The position numbers and the translations under genes are program-made. Positions 1 to 8,945 of a stretch of 64,000 bases of DNA are shown here, piece by piece. The stretch is taken from contig WIXG01000350.1 of assembly GCA_009869945.1 (NCBI GenBank), positions 1 through 64,000 of the forward strand, written 5' to 3'. Origin of the DNA: Mesaphorura yosii. Lineage: Eukaryota; Arthropoda; Collembola; Poduromorpha; Tullbergiidae. The number at the start of each line of letters is the position of its first letter. Within the stretch, counting starts at the first letter, position 1. Below the pieces are notes generated by a model. The model worked only from the letters and a program-made list of their open reading frames with translations, did no database searches and was not told the origin of the DNA.

Positions 1-460
1 TGCCTGATTAATCCTATCCGAGGTAAGTAATTCTCCGGATATGGATTATTCATGGGACCTAATTAATTCACGGCACCGAATTAAATTACAGGGTCGATTC
101 ACTCGCCGTGCCTGATTCTCTCGCCCTCACCGAGGCCTGACTCTTTCGCCCTCGCCGGAGCCTGACTCTCCCGACCTCACCCGAGCTGACTCTCTCGCCC
201 CTCACCGGAGCTGATTCTCTCCCCTCACCGGAGCCTGATTCTCTCGCCCTCGCCGGAGCTGATTCTCTCGCCCTCGCCGGAGCCGACTCTCTCGCCCTCG
301 CCGGAGCCTGATTCTCTCGCCGTGCCTGATTAATCCTATCTGAGGTAAGTAATTCTCCGGAGATGGTTTATTCATGGGACCCAATTAATTCACGGCACCT
401 AATTAAATTACAGGGCCAGATTCACTTGCAGTGCCAGTGCCTGGTTCACTCGCCGTGCCG
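1..460. repeat. Duplicated block flanking a GC-rich minisatellite
   Basis: Positions 1-113 and 323-450 are two diverged copies of one segment. Both contain the words CCTGATTAATCCTATC, AGGTAAGTAATTCTCCGG, ATTCATGGGAC and AATTAATTCACGGCAC in the same order. Between them (about 111-322) lie roughly nine imperfect tandem units of 23-25 bp based on CTCTCGCCCTCGCCGGAGC. On the minus strand the minisatellite stays open and encodes an LRRGRENQ-like repeat, but it has no credible gene context, so I treat it as non-coding. The array may continue to the left of the window. Confidence 0.8.
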
Positions 461-843
461 TGTATTTCAGTTGTAAGCGACTTAATTAGTTAAATTTTTT
501 ACTAGATAGATTTGTTGTGACTGTTATGTTTGAATTACTAGGTTTATTCATCACCGGTATGGAGGACCGAGTTTCGCGTAAACCTGGAGGTGGGAACCGC
601 CGTGCTGGGCCGTACTACATGGGGGGAGGGGATGGGCGGATGCCAAATAGTGTCCATTTTTGGTGTTTGGGATGCTTTTTCCCGCACCCTAGCGAGTGAT
701 TTCACTCTTGGCGTCCTGTTGTGCCCCGAAGTATCATTCGACTGGCGTATTTTACTGCGAAACGAAGAACCACCGCGCCACACTGCCCGGCGTAGCCGGG
801 CTAGTGAGGCTATTATAGTAATTTGAAATTAAAACGCGCGGGA
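461..843. other. Intergenic, no gene recognised
   Basis: This stretch holds short overlapping open frames on both strands with no recognisable domain. It probably includes the 3' untranslated region of the receptor gene that ends at 844. Confidence 0.4.
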
Positions 844-2221
844 TTATGATTGGAATGGAAATGTGCATACAAAAAAGATTGTTTGATTCGCAACAGTATC
901 CCATAAATTCAGCACTACACACTCGTCTATTAGGTAAATTCCTCCTGCAGCATGGATCCGAATTGGTAGCAGGCTGTGAACCACACGTTTCGTGAATTGA
1001 AATCGGAGTCGACGGCGATACTCTTCACCTGGACTTGGTGGTGGTACTTGGCGCTCGTTGTGCCTGCTGGTGAGGTACAGACCCTCAAGGTACCGACTCC
1101 GCCACTCTGTAATAAGCGCCGTACTGGCTGCATGAAAGTATCCAAGTGTTTGAAATAGGAATGACCCTTGACCTAAGCCAGCAGAGAATGTAATAATAGC
1201 CAGCAAGCGTTCTACAAGATGTCCATCATATCCAAGAGAAAAGTGTAAGAGGACTGGTAAGATGAGTGAACCCATGAGTGCAATTCCAGAACCGATTGAA
1301 GCTGAGTAAGCTTGGAACATAATTTTGAGGATGATGTACAGGGTTTTGTACACATGGATTGCATATTTTGGATTCCGAAACGAGTCAACCATCATCGTCG
1401 GCGTGGACCAATTGTCTCCCAAACTAAAAACAGGATGAATGGTAGTAAGAATTGAATGCTAAAAGAAGAACGACGACTTACTTAATCTTGTTTCGCAAGA
1501 TGTGATTTGCGTAGAAGAGAGAAAAACCGCTCCCCATGGCCAGAGTGAATAAACGATGAAAATGGCACATGATAACATATTCGAAGATCAGGACGAAGAT
1601 TATCATGTACGTTTGTATGGTTCCTCCTTGAAGCTGTAAAGGCAGAAGTCGGACCAACTCTGTAACAACAATTCGAATAGATTTGTAATAGAATATCCAC
1701 ATGAAGAGAACACCGAAGGATACAGCTGCTAGTCCATAGCTAGCTACGCGAAGTGTTTTTTGCAGCAGTGCACTCGAAGCATGATCTCTTTGCTTTTCAT
1801 CCTCAGTCAGTAGTTCGAGGTCGAGTTCAATACGCTTGGTGAGGGAAAAGATCGAGTTGAGGCTTGAAACAATGTCTTCACGGTAATTCCAATTAGTGTG
1901 GTCCAGGAGCATGAGAAACGGTTGTAAGAAGCATAGAAGGATAAGGAACAAGACAAATGGCAACGATACTTGCTCATCTGGCCGCGGCTCATGTCCGCCA
2001 TCGGCAAGCTGAAGTCGTAGACAAACTGAGGTACTTGCCACTAAAAGTAACTCAGCTGGCAAGTACAGTGCACAGTTGAATGCAAATTGTACACGGAATC
2101 GTTTGGAATGGATCAAGCTGATACGACAATGTTTACTATTGAATACAAATGGAAATGTACAGGTAAATCGATTGTACAACTCCAGCTTTTCCAGGAAGAC
2201 AAAGATTTGATGGTCCAACAT
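844..2221 (-). CDS. Gustatory/odorant-receptor-like seven-transmembrane protein
   Basis: There are two coding exons, 2221-1482 and 1423-844, with a 58-bp intron bounded by GTAAGT and TTTTTAG. The junction codon AA|T keeps the frame and gives 439 aa. The protein is hydrophobic, with about seven candidate membrane spans: four in exon 1 (around residues 50-70, 90-110, 160-185 and 200-235) and three in exon 2. A short amphipathic N-terminus precedes the first span. A loop after the second span carries the charged stretch LTKRIELDLELL. Length, span count and lack of a signal peptide fit insect-type chemoreceptors (inverted 7TM ligand-gated channels). I could not confirm the C-terminal TYhxxxxQF signature, so this is a family-level inference. 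The start at 2221 is the only ATG before an in-frame stop upstream, although an additional 5' exon is possible. Confidence 0.6.
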
Positions 2222-3499
2222 TTTCTTGCAACAAACATCGAATGAACGACAGCGATTAGGACAGACAGCAGCAGGTATTGCTAGGTAGCGTACTAATATG
2301 TACTTACTTCCTCAACGAGTCTGGAATTCGAATCAAAGAAAACCACCAGAAAACATGTCAATATCAAAGGTTAAGTGAGTACTCGCACAATACGTTAATT
2401 GCCACTTGACATTTTCTGTTTTCCATTTTCTGAATGGCTCGATTGATAATTCCTTAATAATAGGTACATTAGAAAGCTTTTAGCGAACCAGTGCCCTCTT
2501 TATTGTTTTTCGCGATAGTTTCTGTTCGGAATTATATCTGAGTAACTCTTATGGGGGTCAAATGGACACGTAGGCAACATCGCAAAGTGATTGGGAAAGC
2601 CAATTTAATTTATTTTTGCAAATTTTCCTCGACCTTTGTAATTGGACAAGTTTCTCAGAATGTTCCATATTGCCGCCGCCGTCAGTTTTATGAGAGTAGA
2701 ACGGTGATGGTCTTATCCACCACTAATGCACTAATGTACTTCATGATTAATGTCAAGTACAAGGACATTACATTAAGATCGAAAAAGTGAGCGGCTTGAA
2801 AACAAAGATGTTGACTGGTTGTAACGATGTTGTAGCACTTGTACATGATAAATTCGAATTGCACTCGCCAAGTCCTTGCTTGTGTAGTTTTGGCTCGCCA
2901 CTACGTGTTGAATCTAGTAGAGGCTTCTTATCTATCTCGTAGGTAATCTTTGTATGTCACGCATGTAAACACAAACGTATACACGTATGCGGGAAGAATC
3001 GGACCACCCCGACGTACAAGATTACACAAGTCACGAGCAGTGTGTGCTCGGTCACGAATTTGTACTTTGAACAGACAACAAAGCATTGACTTGGCTTCAG
3101 AAAATGCGAAACTCGTCTCAGCATCTATGTCATGGGCACTTAAGATAGACCCACATACATTCAATAACTCGAGTCATGTGTTTTTATAAACTTCATCAAC
3201 TTGCTCCTAGCTTTCTAAATATGCAAATTAGCGAATTGCGAATAATGAGAGTGCGGGAATTGCCGAATTAAATCATATTTATTGAAGTGAGATCACAGCA
3301 TGTACATGTTGTGTATAACTAGTGAGGCCAGTCATTTCCAGGTAAGATCAGGTTAGGTTGCCCAGTTCGGGTTCACGGGTGCTCACTCCTCAAGCTCATC
3401 GATTCATCGTACTCCGGAGGCACTGCAAGTCAAGAAGAAAATCATGTTTCATTCATCGCATCGGGGTTCTCCTGAATTCCCACTTGCATATTTTACAAT
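2222..3499. other. Intergenic between receptor and arrestin genes
   Basis: No gene is recognised here. Short open frames at 2551-2790 (plus) and 2928-3189 (both strands) have no family resemblance. A TTTATT at 3278-3283 (AATAAA on the minus strand) lies about 220 nt past the arrestin stop and is a good candidate for its poly(A) signal. Confidence 0.4.
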
Positions 3500-4870
3500 T
3501 TACATACGCGTTTCCATGGAATCCACATGCAGGCTCAGCATTGAGTAGCTTGGCAGGCTCCCTCTCCTCTCAGTGGTGCCACTTCGGGCTGCATGTCCCG
3601 CTTCTCGACGACTGGAGCTGCAGATCGATTCCCTGGTGGGCTCCGGCGCCCCAGTTGCTGATGCTAAGTTCAGGTGGCTGCCCCCGAGCGGGTTGCTGTT
3701 GCTGGACGGGGCCGCCAACAGCGACAGAGCCGCCACGCCTACGCCAACGATACCCGTCCCGACCTTGACAGGCTCCTCAAACTTGAACACCATGTGCTCT
3801 CCAGCCTGGAGCTTCACTCTCAGCAGGTACCTGAACTCGATCGGACCACCTGTATAGGTCGCCTGCGCCAATGCGGCCCCTTCGGACCCAGTCCCGGGCA
3901 GGGGTAGCACACCTCTCCAGTACCCTTCCATCTGCTCGTTGACGACCTCCGACATGATGGTGTGAGTATTCTTCCAGGCTCGGCTGACCTTGCCGCCATG
4001 GTACGTCGTTTTTAGGAGGAGGCTCACCACGCCGGTCATACCCAACGCCGACGTCGACGGATTCGGCTCCTCAACCCGCAATTCGAACTCGACGTCACGA
4101 CCAAGGATGAAGCAATTTTCAAGTGCCCTGAACTTGTACTTGGACGTAGGCGTCCGGGAGCTAAACCCAAACCCGAAACCACATCGTGACACCTTCTCGT
4201 GCAGGATCGGAGGCTCAGAACCCGGGTCCAAGTGGAAGACACCTTGCACAAGAATCTTTTTCTCAGCTTTCTTCAGGTGCTGGACTTGTGTGTCGAGGAA
4301 CACGAGCACTTGGTAGCATATGATGCCGTGGGGGCCCTTGAAGGAGGATGGGAGCTGGGCCCCCGCCGAGGAAGTTGGGGCCACGGGTGGAAGGCTGAGA
4401 CAGAAGGGGAAGGACTGCGCCCCAGATGGTAAGGCGATGGTGCGAGCAGGCCAAGGCGCTCCGAGGACGTAGGCGGACACGTCCAGGAAGGTCTCGCTCT
4501 TTGTGAAAAGGTCTCGACGCTCGGTGAACTTGACGGCGCTGGTGCCCTGCAGGGCGACTTTGACTCCTTGCACCCTCAGCTCGTGGGGATGTGCCTCCTG
4601 GCTGTGTGAGAGGGTGACCACGCCTTGGACGGTGTCCCCAGGCACGTAGGCACGTGCACCACCGTTGCCATGGGGTTGTAGGCGGATTTTGCAGGTAACC
4701 TCCGAAAAATGTTGCACGTCATTGATTTGTCGGTAGGATCGGATCGGATTTTTCTTGCTGGCGTCGACGATGCTGGCCATGAGCTCCGCTTTGTTGCCTC
4801 CTGCCCCGGCCCCTGACCCAGGGGTCAGCTTCAAGAGCTTGGAAAGTGTGTTGCTCCCTCCTAACGCCAT
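3500..4870 (-). CDS. Alpha-arrestin (arrestin domain-containing protein)
   Basis: A single uninterrupted exon encodes 456 aa. An arrestin N-domain runs from about residue 50 (VTCKIRLQP, then YVPGDTVQGVVTLS) to about 210, with the typical beta-strand motif LRVQGVKVALQG. The C-domain runs from about 215 to 375 (RCGFGFGFSS, then YLLRVKLQAGEHMVFKFEEPV). Known ARRDC/TXNIP proteins are cytosolic adaptors that bring NEDD4-type ubiquitin ligases to membrane cargo, often through PPxY motifs in the tail. No PPxY is visible here. The tail (about 380-456) is Ser/Gly/Arg-rich. A short Gly/Ala-rich leader precedes the fold. The ATG at 4870 is the first in frame. Lack of introns contrasts with most neighbours and could point to an old retrocopy, but the frame is intact. 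A poly(A) signal candidate lies at 3278-3283. Confidence 0.75.
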   Translation of the reverse strand: MALGGSNTLSKLLKLTPGSGAGAGGNKAELMASIVDASKKNPIRSYRQINDVQHFSEVTCKIRLQPHGNGGARAYVPGDTVQGVVTLSHSQEAHPHELRVQGVKVALQGTSAVKFTERRDLFTKSETFLDVSAYVLGAPWPARTIALPSGAQSFPFCLSLPPVAPTSSAGAQLPSSFKGPHGIICYQVLVFLDTQVQHLKKAEKKILVQGVFHLDPGSEPPILHEKVSRCGFGFGFSSRTPTSKYKFRALENCFILGRDVEFELRVEEPNPSTSALGMTGVVSLLLKTTYHGGKVSRAWKNTHTIMSEVVNEQMEGYWRGVLPLPGTGSEGAALAQATYTGGPIEFRYLLRVKLQAGEHMVFKFEEPVKVGTGIVGVGVAALSLLAAPSSNSNPLGGSHLNLASATGAPEPTRESICSSSRREAGHAARSGTTERRGSLPSYSMLSLHVDSMETRM

Positions 4871-4933
4871 CCTGGCGCGAGAAGACCTTCACGTTGGAGC
4901 ACACTCAATCAAACTTTCCTTTTTTACGTGAAC

Positions 4934-5490
4934 ATGGAAACTTTCCAAATGGAAAGTGGATCGATAAGTTTCGTATCGATCTGGATGCAGAACTCGAGCC
5001 CAAATTCAAATCCAGAGCCACATTTATTCAAACAAAGGTTCTACGCGACTCACACTACGCGGTTCTTGCCTGCTCATGCGACCGGAAGTAGTCTGCCACC
5101 CTCTCATCCGAGTTCACAAAGTGATTCGCCAGAAATTGCCTCCAGAAGGCATGTCTGTCCTTATGCCAACCATGCACCACCTGTGCAGTCCAGCCCAGTT
5201 CGTACCGAGATGGCCTGTCACTTCAAATTCGAGATCTTATTCTGCCAGGCCGTTCAGTGCCTTGCACTCTCGACTCACTTGAACAAACTCTGCAGAAATA
5301 TCTCCCCGGTGACGATTTGGATGAAGGGTGTCGACTCTTTGATGCAGTTGCAGAGACACCCGACGATCAAAACGAGAACCAGTTGATGAAATTAGAAATC
5401 GGATTAATTGTAGGGATTAGCGTCTTCACTCTGGTTATTATATGCTTAATTTTTTCTCTCTTGTACACCTCTAAACTGAAGTGCACCTGA
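4934..5490 (+). CDS. Putative small single-pass membrane protein
   Basis: This is a weak two-exon model: 4934-5037 and 5133-5490, with a 95-bp intron (CAAAG|GTTCTA ... TTCGCCAG|AAAT) whose phase closes, giving 153 aa. The second exon reads as protein-like: a Cys-containing segment (CLSLCQPCTTC), an acidic stretch (YLPGDDLDEGC), then one strong C-terminal membrane span (IGLIVGISVFTLVIICLIF) with a short basic tail. The AATAAA at 5491-5496 starts directly after the TGA stop. The 5' exon and the donor site are uncertain. CCGGAAGT at 5080-5087, an ETS-like word, could mean the true promoter lies there instead. I recognise no family. The start is 63 bp from the arrestin ATG on the other strand, so the two may share a promoter. 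Confidence 0.33.
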
Positions 5491-5799
5491 AATAAATCCC
5501 CATGAAATGTCACTGGATCGGGCTGGCATAAAAACCAACACAAGTGCAACTAAACTAAAACAATTCTGACAGATTGTCAGTTTGTTGGAAACTCGTCTCA
5601 CTATTATACACTAGCCCATTGTATTGCATTGCATGTTGTTGTCCCATTATGATTATGACATGAATTTTACAAATGTTAACCCAAGTCTTCCAAAAACACT
5701 CAAGACGAGTTTTCTCACAATTATATTTAGTGAGAAAAGTGACAATTCTTATTCAAATAGCTCTAAATATTATGATCATACTCCACTCCATCCTTGACT
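5491..5799. other. Intergenic, AT-rich
   Basis: This is the shared 3' flank of the two convergent small membrane-protein models. It begins with AATAAA at 5491. Nothing else is recognised. Confidence 0.4.
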
Positions 5800-6496
5800 T
5801 CAAAGTCCAGTTGCCTTCTGCTTTAGGAAGTTGAAGAGTGTCGTGAGAAGAGTCACGATGGCCAGCAGTGGGGTGCCCATCTTGAGTATTTCCAGACTGG
5901 CGTCCAGCTGTGGAGTCACATCCGTGTCCATGTCTTCGTCCTCCTTCTGATACGTCTCCGGAGGCTGATTGAGGAGCTTTCCGAACTCCCCGACGAGTCC
6001 AGAGTTGTTGACAAACGTCAGCACATTTGTCCAGGATCCGCTGCCCAGTCTCTGAGTGGATACACCCCATCAACTGCCCCCGAAACTGCAAAAACAAAGG
6101 GAAACATTAAATCAACGACCAAGGATCTTACTTGGACTGATTGGCACTTTCTGCCATTTGCCCATTTGAGAAAAGCCACGAGTATTATGAATGGTAGTTA
6201 GTTTTTGGATGGTGGTCAGGCGAATTTCCTTGGTGCATTTGAATTAATGAATTTTTCATATTTTAAACAGAGTTGAAAAATACCTGTGAAGGCTTCGTGA
6301 ACCGGAAATATGCAATTGATGCATTGTGTACTCCGTGTTTGGGAGCACAAGCTGACAAAGGAATAAGAGCCTGGAAACAACCCTACTGCTCCAAAAATGG
6401 TGAAATGATGTGGACTGTGCAAAGGCACTCCCAACACCCATCATTTCATAAGTGTATATAACTTACCAAGTATTATGAGCTTCGACCCTGGGCAAT
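5800..6496 (-). CDS. Putative membrane protein, 3' part of gene
   Basis: Four candidate exons, 6496-6467, 6414-6284, 6150-6132 (a 19-nt microexon) and 6040-5800, join in one open frame using GT-AG sites. The last exon is the best supported: it encodes SWTNVLTFVNNSG, an acidic middle (YQKEDEDMDTDVTP) and a C-terminal hydrophobic span (GTPLLAIVTLLTTLFNFL), ending KATGL. The second exon encodes FTIFGAVGLFPGSYSFV, possibly another span. The final acceptor (GGGCAG|CGGATCC) lacks a pyrimidine tract, and the upstream acceptor at 6088 would give other frames. I did not find the 5' end or recognise a family. Confidence 0.3.
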
Positions 6497-6979
6497 CTAG
6501 ACCAAGGTACAAAACAGAAACAAAAATAAATGTTCATGAGCAATGAACAGAGGAGTCTCCTGAATTATGAATGAGTTAATGAGGTTGACCAGACCATAAA
6601 GCACAGATGCAGATAAAATGCAGTGCGGGACACATGCTGGAATCATTTGATTAGGTCACGGGTAATGATTAATTGGGCAACCATATTCACCACACTCGAA
6701 AAACAAGACAATTCTTGCGAGCTTCCAGCCCTGGCGACGTTCAGCCTTGAAGCTAAATCCACAAGCTGTAGAGTGGATCTGTGATCCGCTTCAACGAGAA
6801 CGAGTTTTGTCTGACTCTTTGAATACTGAATAGATTATTTATTTTGCATACCACAGAACACAAGACTGGCCAAGACACTAAGCTGACGTTGATGCACGCA
6901 CTTAGAAAACTGCACTATTCGCTCATTTACTACATAAAAATACAAATTCTTAGCATTAATTAACTTTACTGTAATCAGC
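6497..6979. other. Intergenic; 3' flank of SEC14-like gene
   Basis: No coding exon is recognised. TTTATT at 6838-6843 (AATAAA on the minus strand) lies about 140 nt past the SEC14-like stop and is its likely poly(A) signal. Confidence 0.4.
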
Positions 6980-8078
6980 CTAATACCACTTGTCATCGTC
7001 TGGATTCGGTTTTCGCTTGCCCCCGAAGACAGTCGGTAGCTGGTCCGCCGCAACCTGCTTTAAAAGAACGGGCTGCCACTCGGATTTGTCATGCGAGTAC
7101 AGGAGAATGGCTTCGTTCGTCGCTTTAGTCAGGATGGGACGCGCCACGTTGAGCACGACGTCGAATACTCGAGGCGAATTGATGACGTGGTAGCGCCAGT
7201 TCAGAGCCGGGTAATTATTCTCGTAGTTGGCAGCCCAGGCCGCGAAAAGCGGCAGACACGCAAGGCAACCGCCTTGGCGGAGGTTGAACCCGGTAAGGTC
7301 CATAATGGAGTAGAATTGCGTCACGTTGCCCTGGCCGGTCGGATCCACGGAGTTGATGACGGCGTTCTGCGGCCCTTCCATGTAATGGCGAACGATGTAG
7401 CGGATCATTTGAGGCATATGGCCTGAGAGGGCGCACTTCCGGATGTCCCAGGCGCCCATCGGGCAATGAGTAACTGCAAAGTAGGAATTTTGAATGAATG
7501 GAGGCTCAAACAGTTTGAAAAGTACGGGAATATTCAACTTACTTGGCCTTCCACGCTTATCATGCCCAGCGTGCATGACTGGAATACATTTCTCGACCTT
7601 GCTGAAGTCTTCGTTCTGGAGATTGTCAATTTTTTCTGATTTTCGCCATTTTATGCTCTGCAAAGAATAAAACACGATCATGGATTCAGGAATTGAGGAA
7701 TGTTTTCATAAATGGGCGACGAGCCCCTTTGAGGACTTCGAAAATTATGGCCTGGGTCTTTCTACCTTTTCGAGCATCTCCTTCGCCCGAGTGACATCAA
7801 GCTGCCTAGCTCGTAGCCAGCGTATCAGATAATCATCCCGGTGCATGTAGTCTTTGTAGAGGATTGGCTCGACGAGGGGTCTGAACTACAAGCAAAAACA
7901 CAAAACCCTGAATTAATTCGGGGCTCCTGGCCGCCAGGATCAGACACAAACAGGAGGCACAACGCATGCTTACCTTTTTGAGGGCCGAAGTCTCCTCGGG
8001 CGTGTAGGCAGCCTGCACTTGCAATGCAAGCGTGGTTACAGCCAACAGGCTGAAGGTTTGAAGAAGCGTTGGCTTCAT
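6980..8078 (-). CDS. Secreted SEC14-like CRAL-TRIO lipid-binding protein
   Basis: Four coding exons, 8078-7974, 7885-7766, 7657-7543 and 7473-6980, have phases that close to 277 aa. Residues 1-23 form a signal peptide (LLQTFSLLAVTTLALQVQA). The CRAL-TRIO N-terminal helical motif follows (DDYLIRWLRARQLDVTRAKE, about 52-71). The lipid-binding domain shows ITHCPMGAWDIRK, MDLTGFNLRQ, HVINSPRVFDVVLNVARP and the terminal ADQLPTVFGG typical of Sec14 folds. No GOLD domain follows; the protein ends 13 residues after FGG. Family members carry phosphatidylinositol, tocopherol or other lipids between membranes. A signal peptide is not usual for them and implies secretion or lumenal residence, for example as a hemolymph or gut lipid carrier (inference). 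Introns are 68-108 bp. Confidence 0.85.
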
Positions 8079-8945
8079 TTTCTTGGTCTCTGATGCGCCC
8101 GTAATCTTCCGTGCTCGTCTTCGTGTAAAAATGAAATGACACTTGTTGCTGAATTTTCTTGCCTTAATATTAATACTACTATCCAAACCCGTGAGAAGAG
8201 TGGCGTGTCTAAATCTCCAATTACAGGCCAGCTACGAGCTCGTGCCAACCTTGAACGAACGCCTGCGAAAACGAAAACCAATAGTCCAGTGGGACGGGAC
8301 CGGTTCGAGTCTGGTTTGACTTGTTTCTGGTTCTTTTGTGCTGTGCTGTTATTGTCTTGATTCGGCAGTCGTGGAACTGCAAGCAAGGCCATTGACGAGC
8401 GAAGAAGGGAAAATTCCCAAGGCATTCGAGGCTTAGGCGAGGCCAGGCCGTATGCAAAACGTGACAGTGAGGGCATAAATTATTAATTTCTGATGACTTG
8501 TCCAGCAAGAAGAAAATTAATTTTGTATCAAAATTTGATCTTGACCACTCTCGAAAAAACTTGTCTCATTTATCAACATCAGCCAACTTGGCTTGTCTCG
8601 ACGACTGGATGGCTCGTTTCAAGGTCGATGATTCACTGATGTTGTTGTTCAAATACAAGTCGTTAATCGTTGTCAAGTTCACACGCGCCGCACGAAAGGC
8701 AATATAGTCAAGTTGACCGATCTAAACTCAATGAATAAGAAACCTTGATCGTAAAAATGAAGATGTTAAAATGGCACGTGGCCGTGGCAGAAGATTAAGT
8801 TTCCTTTGTCGGCGCCTCCGCATCTGGCCCAGTATAAACCTGAAGTTAAGAGGGTTAGGTCTAACTTGAGCAATTTATTACTAAGGATCAGATTCAGATT
8901 ACACGAGTTATCAAATTCGAATTCTACGCTAGTATTCTACAATCG
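8079..8945. other. Intergenic between SEC14-like gene and CUB copy A
   Basis: No gene is recognised. TTTATT at 8874-8879 (AATAAA on the minus strand) is about 67 nt past the stop of CUB copy A and probably its poly(A) signal. The rest should include the promoter of the SEC14-like gene. Confidence 0.4.

Noticed and set aside
202-384. Minus-strand frame encoding an LRRGRENQ-like repeat protein
   Set aside because: The frame is open only because the minisatellite unit is a multiple of three; there is no ATG or gene context.
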